Assembly: GCA_948567375.1 (NCBI GenBank)
Contig: OX419757.1
Coordinates: forward strand, 9,748,974 to 9,812,973
Length of the DNA stretch: 64,000 nt
Source: Lunularia cruciata
Lineage: Eukaryota; Streptophyta; Marchantiopsida; Lunulariales; Lunulariaceae
Reading direction: 5' to 3'
In this document: piece by piece, positions 22,700-34,428 of the stretch
Position numbering within the stretch: position 1 is the stretch's first letter
How the letters are laid out: every line of letters starts with the position of its first letter
Position numbers and translations under genes: made by a program
The notes under the pieces: generated by a model
The model's input: the letters and a program-made list of their open reading frames with translations, nothing else
The model's database searches: none
What the model was told of the DNA's origin: nothing

Positions 22700-23290
22700 T
22701 GTAATACTCAAAGTACAAGAGAACTCTTCAACATAGATACAAGAGAGAAAACACAAGCTTTACACACGATGCTCTGATACCCCAAGGAGCACTTTCTCTT
22801 TATTATATAGCAAAGAGGATCCCCTCAAAGGAAGCTCCACCCTTGGATCAGATATAAGGGTTGGCAACATGTCAACAAGCTCCACCCTTAGATTAGTTTT
22901 TTGGATGGGTGACATGTCAGTCCTTATCCTATCTAGTTGGTCAAGCAAGTTTCACTAGAAGGGATCTTTAGAGAATCTTCTTGTAGGGATCTCACAATCA
23001 CATGGGTGAGGTACCATTGGAAAGCTCTTGATAAGAGAAACCAGGGGGAGTGGCTAGCATTTCCTCTATTAGGGAGGAGGCCAGACATTTTCAAGGCTTA
23101 ATTCATCCATTTAGGCCTCTAAAATTGACTTTGAAGTTTTCAGGTTATTCTAAACTCTTGTACTATTATTTGAAGAACTCTTTTGGTGATAACTCTATTT
23201 GATCTACTTAGCCATCATATATAGCAACCTCTTCAATGTTACCAAACCAATTTTCACCTCTAGATAATATGTCTAGCTATTGGTATTACA
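22700..23290 (-). repeat. Element B 3' LTR
   Basis: It spans TGTAATACTC to GGTATTACA on the plus strand and matches 33827-34428, including the block TTATTATATAGCAAAGAGGA near 22799. Confidence 0.88.
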
Positions 23291-23788
23291 AATTTCTCCC
23301 CTTTTAAGATGTAACATCCTCGTTGCAGAGATGTTGCTTAGAAGATTTGACTAGCATTGGTGCATGGGTCAAGTTGGCTATTGGCTCCCATGTCACCTCA
23401 TAAAATGGGTACCCTTTCCACTATACAAAATATTCTACACGTAGATGGCGAGTACCCCGGGTGCATTTTTGAAGAATGTGTTTGACTTCATATTCCTTCA
23501 CACCATCAATGAGTGTTGGAGAAGACCAAATGTCTTGTATGGAAGGAAAGTGGGGTGGATAGGGAGCATATCTGCATAGTAAGAAGACATGGAATATTGG
23601 ATGGGCCTTCATGTGTGATTGTAGCTCAAGGTGGTAGGACACTATGCTTGATTCCACAAAGAATGGAGAAAGGTCCAATAAAACAAGGTTTGAGCTTACA
23701 AGGACCAACATGAGGTTGGTGGTTGATAGCAAAACTTGATCTCCAACATTGAACTCCATGTATTCACAGTGTGCATTTGTATACTATT
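23291..23788 (-). pseudogene. Element B integrase end and chromodomain
   Basis: The minus-strand frame has FNVGDQVLLSTTNL, the typical gypsy integrase C-terminal fold, followed by a chromodomain (EYEVKHILQ...WKGYPFYEVTWEP, the latter beyond an in-frame stop). Coding resumes on the far side of element C at 29467. Confidence 0.8.
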
Positions 23789-24264
23789 TGTAACAATATG
23801 GATTTACCAATGAGGTAGTCAAGGCTAACAGAGTAGCAAATAAGCCAAATTAGCCTAGAATATTCTAAAAGTTCTAGGAAACTACTTGGTACTTTCCAAG
23901 TATTGGGTAACATGCATGACAAGTGGTCACTTCTAAGAGAAAGCTTCTTGAGAAGCTTCTTGACTAGCTTAGCTTACACCCCAAGTAGGTAGCTTCTAGA
24001 AGAAAGCTTCTAGAAAGCTTAGCTTGCATGCCAAGTAGACAACGTCTAGAAGAAAATTTTTTGAAAAGCTTCCTAATTAACTTGGCCCACACTCCAAGAA
24101 AGTGGCTTAAGGAAAATTCTTGAGAAGCTTCTCAAGAGCCTTGTATACTCCTTATAAATACCAAAGCCCAAGCATATGCTAGGCATTTGGAGTTTCCCCT
24201 CATTCAAGAGTCCCAATGTGATCTTCCATTCTCCTATTTTTCTCCTCGGTCTTGATCTTTTACA
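23789..24264 (+). repeat. Element C 5' LTR
   Basis: It begins TGTAACAATATGG, ends TCTTTTACA and is followed by the primer-binding site. It includes GAAGCTTC palindromes near 23950-24130. Confidence 0.9.
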
Positions 24265-27200
24265 TTGGTATCAAAGCATAAATGAGATGGATGGAATTTA
24301 TGGACCACCAAATCAATTTGTGCCAAAGTATTGGGATTTTCATGTTTGTGTACTACCCAAGCACCATTTCATGCAGTTCATCATCTCACACTTTGGGTAG
24401 AATTTCTTGAATGTGATCATCTTGTCCAAGGAACCCTTGATAATTTTGTTTGTAACCTATAGAGAACTGTAGACATGTTGCATCTATCTATTAATTTAGA
24501 TCAATTGAAAGTAGTGTGATAGAGTAGTAGCCATGTTACCAATGCTTGAGGCTATCATTTCTATGTAATAACAAATTGAGCACCTTACTCAATTTTTGGA
24601 TGAACTAGATTGTCTATGACCAAAGCACGTAGAGAGAGCACTAATTTGAGAAGGAAAAGAGCAAATCCGATTTCCAAAACCTAAGGTATTTGATGGCAAG
24701 AATCTCCCAAATGCAATGGAGAATTATATATTGACTGTGAATGTTATTTTGAGGTTACAAATCTTCAAGATGAATGGAAATAGATTCCCTTAGCTTCAAG
24801 CCAATTGGATGAAATGGCAAAACTATGGTGGTGATTTTGAGTAGAGCAAGTTGAAGGGAAAATTGTTGCATCAATCTTGACATGGGAAGAATTCAAGGAT
24901 GCAATAATTGGACACTTCAAAGTGATATGTGTCACCTGAGCTGCACGAGATAAGTTGGCAAAGTTGAAGCAAATTGGTTTTATAAGAAGCTAGATCACAC
25001 AATCACAACAATCCAAAACCTCATTGTGCAAATTTCAAATATATTAGATGGTGAAGCTCTGGATCAATCTATTAGGGACTTGAAGTCATGAACCAAATTG
25101 GAAGTGACTATGTGAGAGCCAAAACACTTAGAAGAAGCCATGTAGTTGGTTGAGCCCTTTGATTCCTTGGCTGTGACAACTTGGTCTTGAACTTGACCTT
25201 CACAAAACCTACCCACACATTACACACGAGTAGAGGAGCCAACATTGATGGAGATTGATGTCATCTAATGGAGACCACTTGGCACAAAAAATTGGGAAAG
25301 ATTATGGCACAATGGCAATTGGCTTTATTGTTGCTAGATTCGACATCCCATTGTTGAATGTTCACTCAAGAATGTACAATCTCAACAAATTGCCCAAATA
25401 GAGTAGAATGATCAAGAAAGCAAGGAATCCCATTGGGAGATTCCAAACCACCTATTGGGAACTTGATTAGTTTCAATGGGATTGAAAGCTCAACCTATGC
25501 AAGTTTGCTTCACTTGCAAGGTATGATATCTAATCATAGTTGTAGGATTTTGTTTGATTTTAGAAGTTCATAAAATTGCATGTATATGCAATTAGCAAAG
25601 GAATTAAGTATTTTTATCAAGCCAATAATTGGAAATAGATTGATGATAGCAGATGGTAGAAAGGGTTTTTCATTTTATATCTCGCATCCTATCACCTTCA
25701 AGATTGGGAAGGAGTATTTGGAGCGTATGAGGTTTGTAGTGGCACCTCTACACTATGATATCATTCTAGTCTACCTTGGCTTGAACATCATAAGGTTCAA
25801 TTTGATTAGAATTGATAATAAATTCAAGTACAACACCAAGGTAAGAATTTTTGATTAGGTTGTTTGGCATCTTTGAGTAAGACATCTAAGAATAATCAAT
25901 CCCAATATGGGAAGTTTATCAAGAAAATAACCATAAAGGAAGATAAAGAGCTTTGAAGGAAAATAAGTCCCAAGATGGGGAAGTTTGTTAGTGAAGTAGC
26001 CATAGAGCAAGCTTTGGAGGAAGATAAGTCTATTTTTGTGGTGTAGATCAAACAAAGTGCACATGGAGAATCTAAGGTGGACCAAAAGTCTCATCAAGCA
26101 ATGGTTGATCAAATAGCCCAAGAGTTTTCAGATGTGTTTTTGGATAATTGGCCCAAGGGATTACCTTCCAATCATGGTGTATCTTTCAAGATTGAGTTAT
26201 TGCCAAGAAGTACTCCATTGAGTAGACCAATCTATTGGCTCTCACCAAAGGAGTTGGATGCTCCAAACAACACTGACAAAGTTGCTAGAGAAAGATTTCA
26301 TATGACATAGTACATTTCCTTAGTGAGCACCAGTATTATTTGTTCCAAAGAAGGATGGAGTACTTTGCTTTTGTATTGATCATCATGGCCTAAATAAAAA
26401 AAAACAATTAAGAATGCATATCCCTTGCCTTGAATTGATGACTTGCTCGATCAATTGAGTGATGCACAATATTTCTCCAAGTTGGATCTCCAAAGTGGTT
26501 ATTGGTAGATTCTTATTGATAGAAAAGATGTACAAAAGATTACCTTTTGCACAAGGTATGGCATTTTGAGAGAAGTGTTCTATCTTTTGGGTTCACTAAT
26601 GCTCAAGTAGTCTTCATGGATTAGATGCATCAAGTGTTGGATAGGCTATTAGTTGGTATATGATAGTGTTCTTGGATGACATTTAATTTTATAGCAAGAT
26701 AGAGGTAAAATATGCAAATCACATGTGAGAAGTTCAAAGATTACTTTGTTAGTGGAAGTTTAATTGCAAGAATTCAAAGTGTACCTTTTGGCAGAAAGAA
26801 GTTACTTTCTTGGGTCACAAGATCTCATTAGAGAGGATCAAGATGGAAGAAGAGAAAATCAAGGCCATTATTGATTGGCCTACCCAAAGGATGGTATAGA
26901 AGTAAGAATTTAATGGGTTGGCAAGTTTTTATTAATGTTTCATCCACTACTATGCTCATGTAGCTGCACCATTGATCGACCTCTTGGAGAAGAACTTGAG
27001 CTTTCAATGGATCACCAAGCACAAAGAACCCATTCCAAAAGTTGAAACATATGGTGTCTTCAAGACCCATTCTTCAACTATATGATCCTCAACTACCTTG
27101 TGTGGTTGATTTTGATACTTCTAAATTGTGATTGGAGCCGTGTTGTAGCAAGGATTCACAAATGGGTTATGTCTCATTGCCTTTGTGTCTTGCCAACTAA

Positions 27201-28978
27201 ATACAATAGAAATGAATTACTGTGCTCAAGATCAAGAACAACTAGCAATGATATATACCACTGAGGTATGGAAGCATTATTTCTTGGAGAAACAAGTGGT
27301 CATGTGAACTAATCTCAAACCCTTGTTGCAAACATTACATTTGGAACACATGAAGAGTCGACATCATTGATGGGAGGAAAAACTACAATTTTTTGACATC
27401 AAACTTGAGTATAAAATTGGTCGATTCCATATCATCCTTGATGCTCTATCACAATGACCTAATTTGAAGTCTCTTCCTCTCATCACGGTAGCAATTATGA
27501 TGGTATCAATCTACTCCCAAGTCCAAACTGAGTTCAAGATAGCTTTACAACAAGATCCCTTCTTTCAGATTGTACAAGGTCATCTTGCAGCATGCAACAA
27601 GAAGTATAACACTTTCTCCTTCAAGGAAGGCCTTCTATTTTTGAGAATCATATCTATGTTCCAACCAATGGTGACCTCCAACTTGTACACCTCCAAGAAG
27701 CCTATGACTTACCAATCATTGGTCACATGGGTATGGACAAGACCTTGGGTACCCAATGGTGGTGGCCCAACATGGCACAAGATGTTCAAGATTTTGTTTG
27801 ATCTTGTGAGAGCTTCCAACTCAACAAGGCTAGCAACCAGAAACCAAGTAGACTCCTTCAACCACTCTCCATTCCATCTACTTGATAGGAACATGTGAGC
27901 TTGGATCCCATCACTTCCTTCTTTAAGATAAATCAAGGTCACACAATAATTGTAGTGTTTGTGGATAAGCTTTGTAAGTAAATCCATTTGGTACCAACCT
28001 TTGATATTGTGGATGCTCCAACATTGGCACAGATCTACATTGACAATGATTTCAAACATCATGGGATGCCCCATGTATTCATCTTCAACCATGATCCTCA
28101 CTTCACCAAAAAATGTTGACAAGCACTCTTTTGGATACTCGACACCAAGCTTGCTTTGTCCATGGCTTACCATCCTCAAATTGATAGACAAACCAAATGT
28201 CCCAATTGCACCTTGGAAGATATGCTTTGTGCCTTCATCAATATTCACCACATCAATTGGGATGAATGTCTTACAACTATTGAGTTTGCGTATATAACTC
28301 CAAACATGCAAGTTCTGGATTCTCTCCTTTCTTCCTTAATTTTGGCCAAGACCCACTTGTTCCAGATTTCCTTTTTGCTACTCCTCCATCTCATGTCCCT
28401 CATACTTCTACCTTCTTGACCACCATATCTCAATCCATCCAACAAGCCAAATCTCATCTCCTTGTTGCTCAAAATCATCAAAAATAAAATGCAAACTACC
28501 ATTATCATGATCTCTCCTTTCAAGTTGGTAATAAGGTCATGCTCTTGTCTAGTAACCTACCCCTCCTACTTGATACCCAAGTCCATAAACTTGCTCCTAA
28601 TTGGATATGACCCTTTGATGTCACCCAAATCATTTCTCCTATTGCTTCTTGACTTACCTTGCCTTGTCATATGCGGATCTACCATGTCTTTCATGTTTCC
28701 AAATTAAAACCCTTTATTCCTAATCCATCTTCTTTTTCCTCTCATGTCTAACCTCCTCCTCTTCTCATCTCTATCAATGATCATGAGGAGTATGAAATTG
28801 ATCATATCCTTGCACATTGCCATATTAAACAAGGCCATCAACAACATATAGAGTACAAAGTCTTGTGGAAAGTGCAACTTGGGAGTCTCTTTCTCATCTC
28901 CAAAATGCACAAACTGCCATCCAAGAGTTTGAAGCTTCAATGGTGATGAGGACATCACCAATTAGTGGTGGGAGAATA
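24265..28978 (+). pseudogene. Element C gag-pol with chromodomain
   Basis: All chromovirus domains are recognisable but broken by many stops. Gag lies at about 24300-25500. The protease region has MYMQLAKEL and KIGKEYLERMRFVVAPLHYD at 25580-25860. RT spans about 26100-27000, with PLSRPIYWLSPKELD near 26215. RNase H spans about 27000-27460. Integrase spans about 27464-28600, with YHPQIDRQTKC near 28170. The chromodomain EEYEIDHILAH..EYKVLWK is at about 28783-28873. None of it can encode a full polyprotein. Confidence 0.85.
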
Positions 28979-29466
28979 TGTAACAATATGGAGTTATTGG
29001 TGAGTTAGTCAAGGCTAACAAAGTAGCAAATAAGCCAAATTAGCCTTGAATATTCTAAAGGTATCTAGGAAGCTACTTGGTACCTTCTAAGTATTGGGTA
29101 ACATGTATGACAAGATGTCTCTTTTAAGAGGAAGCTTCTTGGGAAGCTTCCTAACTAGCTTAGCTTGCATCCCAAGTAGATAGCTTTTGGAAGGAAGCTT
29201 CTAGAAAACTTCTAACTAGCTTAGCTTGCACGCCAAGTAGGCGGCTTCTAAAAGGAAATTTCTTGAGAAACTTCCCGGTTGACTTGGCTTGCATTCCAAG
29301 AAAGTGGCATAAGGAAACTTTTTGAGAAGCTTCTCAAGAGCCTTGTATGCTCCCTGTAAATACCAAAGCCCAAGATGATGCTAGGGATTTGGGGTTTTCT
29401 CTCATTCAAGAGTCCCAATGTGATCTTCCATTCTCTTATTTCTCTCCTTGGTCTTGGTCTTTTACA
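28979..29466 (+). repeat. Element C 3' LTR
   Basis: It begins TGTAACAATATGGAG and ends TCTTTTACA. It carries GAAGCTTC, GAAATTTC and GAAACTTC palindromes in a repeated ~60-bp unit at about 29130-29335. Confidence 0.9.
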
Positions 29467-32400
29467 TTGCTTTTGTCGATTTTGGGCAATCTACAGCCTA
29501 TGCTTGGTGTTCTCTACACCTATTGGATTCTAAACACAAAAGTGTTGGCAGCATCAACCTTGGTAGCCACCAGACAGATCTTTATCAAGCTCAAAGGTGT
29601 GAAAGGATGCTCTCCATACATGAGGAAGAATGGTGTGACTTGTGTGGAGACATTCACTAAATTATTGTAAGCAAATTCCACCAATAGAAGCAAGGTGTCC
29701 CACCTCTCTTGCTTAGAGAGGTGAGACACCTTGTTCATTTAAGGTGAAGCCCCAAAGCATGTCCTTAATAGTATGATTTTCATGCTCTATTTGTCCATTG
29801 GTTTGTGGATGGTAAGTTATGGAAATGGCCAATTTGGTTTTGAAGAAACCAAAGAGTAGTCTCCAAAACAAACTAGTGAATTGAGTACCTCTATTTATGA
29901 TGAGCACTCAAGATAGGCCAAGGTGAGAGAAAATTGCATCTAAGTACAATTGAGCTAGTTGTGGAGCAGTCACATCCTTGGTGGTAGGATGCACATGAAT
30001 CATTTTGTTGAGTCGGTCTACAAAGACTACAATGGAGTCAAACCTTGAGGTGGTCGTGGGCAATCACAAACTAGATCCATGCTTACATGTTCCCAACATT
30101 GTGTAGGAGTGGAGAGGGGTTGAAGGAGTTATGTGGGAGCCTGATTAGAAGTTTTACTTTATTGATAAAATAACCTTGTCTTGACTTCCACCACCAATTT
30201 TTTTGCCATCGGCATTTGAGTGAACTCATTTGCAAGTTACTTCTTGCCTTCCGCATATATGATTATCATGTTGAATTGTTGTTTCCACTCTGCCCACCAA
30301 ATCTAGCGACAAGAAAGATCTTTATGTGTCTTGAGGTAGACTAGAGGTTTGTAGTCTATCTCCACTACAAATGCCTTCTCACCAAGATAGCGCTTCCAAT
30401 GCTTGGCTACAAGGACAATGGTCAACTCTTCTTGTTTGGTGGTGTGATAGTTGTGTTATACCAATAATAGCTTACAAGATAGACATGCAATTGGGTGATA
30501 TCTATCATGCCACTCCTGTTGTAGGATTTCTCCTATTGCTATGCTTGATGCATAAGTAGCCAACTTGATCGGTTTTTTAGGTCATACAATTTCAAGATTG
30601 GTGCATGTAATAATGCATCTTTCAATTCCTAAAGGCCAATTCTTGTACGGTTCTCTACATCCATTTCTTTCCCTTGCCCAATAGTGTTGCTAGAGGTTAT
30701 GCAATCTTAGAGAAGTCCTTGAAAAATTGATGATAAAACCCAATCGATCCCAAGAAACTCTTGAGTTGAGTCTAATCTTTTGGAGCACTCCATTTTTGAA
30801 TGACCTCTTTTTTATCTTTTAGCACTTAGAAACCTTTTGAATTTACTCTATGCACTAAGTAGTCTACTTCAGATTTGCCAAACGTGCACTTTGAGATTTT
30901 GGCATATAACTGATTTTGTCACAAAATCAGGAGGACTTCTCACAAATGTTATTTGTGCTTTGCCATCATCATGCTATAGACTAAGATGTCATCAAGGAAA
31001 TTTATAACAGATTTATCCAAGTATGTCATTCATCAAACTCATGAAAGTGGTTGGAGTGTTTGTGAGGCCAAACAGTGTCACCAAGGGCTCAAAGTGACCA
31101 TACCTTGTTTGAAAGTTCATCTTATGTATGTCTTTCTCCACAATCCCAATTTGGTTGTAATTGCTCCATAGATCAAGTTTGGTGAAGTGCTTTGCTCTAA
31201 TGAGTTGATCAAACAAGTCATCCATGTGAAGTAATAGGTATTTATTATTCACCATTTGTTGATTTAGTCCCCCGTAGTCAATGCACATGCGCATTGTTTA
31301 GTCCTTCTTCACAAACAATACAAGAGCTCCATATGGTGATATATTGGGTTGGATAAACCCCTTCTATAACATATCTTTGATTTGAGCCTTATACTCCTCT
31401 AACTCATGAAGTGATAATTGATACGGGGCCCTACTTGGAGGTGTCTTACAATTGTGATCTCAATCTTATGATCTACTCTCCTTTTTGGTGGTAAACCCAA
31501 GGATAAATCATCTAGAAAGACATCTTGAACTCATTGACCACATTTTTCAATTTCTCAAGAATTTATCTATTATGTTGGGCGCTCTAGACTTCTCTTATTA
31601 GACCCATGAAACATCTATTTGCCTTACTAATAGATGTACTCCCTATGACATAGAGATGTAACTCTTGCCTTTGTGGTCTTTCTTGAACCCCAAAGATCTT
31701 CCATTGACTAGTTCTCACTACTTTCTTTCTCCAATCCATCGTGAGGTTGTAGTGCTCCATCCATAATATGCCTAAGGTTGCATCATAACAAGCTAACAGT
31801 ATCACTTGCCACTCTATTGCTTCTTGATACTCTCCTATAGAGAGTGCTACCTTTCTAAGTAATGATTCAATCCTCTCTATTTGACCATTATGTAATTCTA
31901 CTTTGTCATTCTCATCTTTCTTTAGTTCCATCCCCAACCTTATTATAACAAAGTGAGACAAGAAATTCTCGGTTGTTCCAAGGTCTATCAATGCTCTCAC
32001 CAGATTACCTTTTAGGAGTCCATTGATGACAATCAGTTGTGTGTTTATCTTCCTCCACCTTTGCACACTTTTCCTCTTCCTCTCCTTGCTTTTACTCTTC
32101 TTCATTGAGTCAAAAAGGCCGCAAGGTAAATTTATTGGTAATCTTCATTTTTTGATGTGATTTCAACATCCTTCTCTTTAATTCATCTCTACATGTGGTT
32201 CAAAGGTCACTTGTATGGAGACCAAGGGCCTCTAGGATGACAAGCACAACAATTGATGGTTATGTGCTCAACTCAACCATAAATATAACAGTGTCATTGT
32301 TCTGCTCAAGCTCCTTCTCCTCGTGGGACTCCTTCTTGCCTTTCTTTGATCCATCCATGTTCTCCTTGGAGGGGTCTTGCTCCTCAATCTCAGAACCAAA

Positions 32401-33826
32401 TGTAGCCCAATTCTATAAGAATTGGTCCACCAAAATGCTGTGTCTTAGCCTGATAGTTTTGCATCACGGTTACTCCTTCACCTCCTCCAAGCACTCCATG
32501 CTATTCTTTGAGTGTAGGCAATAAATTCAAATATAGTGCAAGGATTTTGTACCATTACCTCTTGGCAAATCCATTCTTTTAATTATCAAGAGCTTTGGCT
32601 AGACTCATATTGGCTATCACAACTTGTAGATCAAGAAATGCCTCCATGTACTCTTGTATGTTATTCTTCTGCTTCAACCCCCGGAGTCTAGTTTGGACCA
32701 TCTATGCAAAATCCATATATTGGGAATTCTTGAGCAGCCCTTCTTGCATAGTTATCCAAGTGACCTATCCTCCTTCTACCAGCAATGATTGTTCTTAAGC
32801 ATCATACCATGTGAGAGCTTTAGCGGTCAAGTACCCACATGCAAACATGCTTGCAGAATGATCTGTGATCTCAATTGTGAACAATCAAAGGTATTGATTA
32901 ATTCTTGGAATCCAATTTTCCACTACTCCCATGGAATGTTGTCCCTTGTAAAACTCAATGTTGCACGTCTTTTTCATTCATAATAACAATATGGTTTTGT
33001 TGTTCATTGGGATCGGTATCATCTGCATGAGTAACTCTCTAAGTACTTTGATCATTGGTGTTGGTTGTTGTAACGGTTCTCCTTCTTGCATTACTTGATG
33101 ATTTTTTAAGGTATGTAGTTGATTTTGCAATTCCTCTATGGTCATCTTGATCTCCCAAAACTTGTTCAACATCCCATGCATTCCTTGCATCAACTCTTGC
33201 AACTATGCATTCATGATTCCTACACATTGCTAATGTTCAATTGTTACTTCCTACTCCAATAGAGGGTTACTATGATCACTTGGGATAGAGTACAAAATAT
33301 TGGACTACCATTGGGACCTCAAAGGCTATCACTCATTGATAGTATTCCTCACCCAAATTACAGACTACAAAATCCCTAAACATCACTTTTGGTCTAACCA
33401 CATAACGGATTTCTACTTCCATAATGAAAGGGGGAGGATTTGGTACTTTCAGATCCATAACATTATAACAAAATGTAGATTGTCAAATCTCATTCTCTAT
33501 TGTATATCACCATAGGTAGAATCATTGGGTTTGGTGAATTCATCACTCTATCCATGAACTCTACTCCAAAATTATAAACAAGAGATACTCTCATTTGCTC
33601 ATCTTGGATGTACATAATCTTGGTGTGGCATGGATTCAAGAATGGAAAGTTGGGTGTAGGGTATTGTCCTCCAAGCACTTCTATCCCATCCTCTCTCTAA
33701 AACACCCCCTAAGTCTAACAATTGCACTACTTTTTCTCCCCTCAAAATTACTCAGTTTCAATAGCCCATGTTCTTCCAAGTGTGGTTATCCACTCTCTTG
33801 GATTAAAGAACCCATTGTGATACCAT
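29467..33826 (-). pseudogene. Element B gag-pol, upstream part
   Basis: Read on the minus strand, integrase fragments are LIINRGTQFTSLFW..SITYHPQTNGQIEHENHT (29713-29907) and WDTLLLLVEFAYNNLVN (29520-29738). RT is MRMCIDYGGLNQQMVNN..FTKLDLWSNYNQIGI (31013-31294). Protease is at 31584-32105, with active-site Asp in LIDLGTTENF where Ser is usually found after Asp. Gag lies at 32120-33800. Stops split the frame, so this is dead. Confidence 0.85.
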
Positions 33827-34428
33827 TGTAATACTCCAAGGATAGGAGAACTCTCCAAGAGAGAAAACACAAGCTTCACACTCAATCTCCAATGTCCCAA
33901 AGGAGCACCTTCTCTTTATTATATAGCAAAGAGGATCCCCTCAAAGGAAACTCCATCCTTGGATCAAATACATAGATTGGTGATATGTTAGTGAACTCCA
34001 CCTTTAGATTAGTTGCTTGGATGTGTGACATGTTGGTCCTTGTCCTAACTGGTTGATCAAATAGATTTGACCAAAGAGAATCTTTAAAAGACCAAGAATA
34101 TTCTTCTAAGAATCTCAATATCACATGGATGAAGTATCATTTGAAAGCTCTCAATGAGATAAACCCAAGGAGAAGGTATGGCCAACCTTCCCTTTGTTTT
34201 GGGGGGGGGGGGAGTTCTTGCACATTTTCAAGACCTAATTCATCCATTTAGGTCTTCAAAATTGGCTCTAAAGTTTTTAGGCTATTCTCACCTCTTGCTC
34301 TATTAGAAAAAGTACTCTTTTGGTGATACCTCTATCTAATCTACTTAGTTCATCACATATAACATCCTCCTAGATGTTATCAAACCAATTTGCACCTCTA
34401 GATAATATGTCTAAGTATTGGTTTTACA
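33827..34428 (-). repeat. Element B 5' LTR, with a poly-G run
   Basis: It matches 22700-23290. A run of about 13-14 G lies at about 34200-34213, where the sister LTR has only GGGAGGAGG. The run therefore expanded after insertion, or is an assembly or homopolymer artefact. Confidence 0.88.

Larger units (their letters stand above)
23789..29466 (+). mobile_element. Chromovirus C (Ty3/gypsy), innermost nested element
   Basis: This plus-strand element of the same family as A is inserted into the integrase of B. Its LTRs are 23789-24264 and 28979-29466. A primer-binding site TTGGTATCAAAGC follows the 5' LTR, and a GGTGGGAGAATA tract precedes the 3' LTR. The expected target-site duplication has decayed (AGCAA against AATAG on the minus strand, differing by three transitions). 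Even so, the B protein frame rejoins as RQKQ to YTNAHCEYMEF, with one site as a stop. C is the youngest of the nest by position. Confidence 0.88.
22700..34428 (-). mobile_element. Chromovirus B (Ty3/gypsy), nested in element A
   Basis: This minus-strand element is bounded by related LTRs at 22700-23290 and 33827-34428. A primer-binding site (TGGTATCACAATGG) lies beside the right LTR, and a polypurine tract (AAAAGGGGAGAAA) beside the left LTR. Right to left it has gag (about 32120-33800), retropepsin (31584-32105, ALIDLGTTENF in place of DSG), RT (30700-31430), RNase H (30170-30650), integrase (29467-30170 and 23500-23788) and chromodomain (23330-23500). It is interrupted by element C at 23789-29466. 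Its LTRs are unrelated to those of A and C. Confidence 0.88.
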
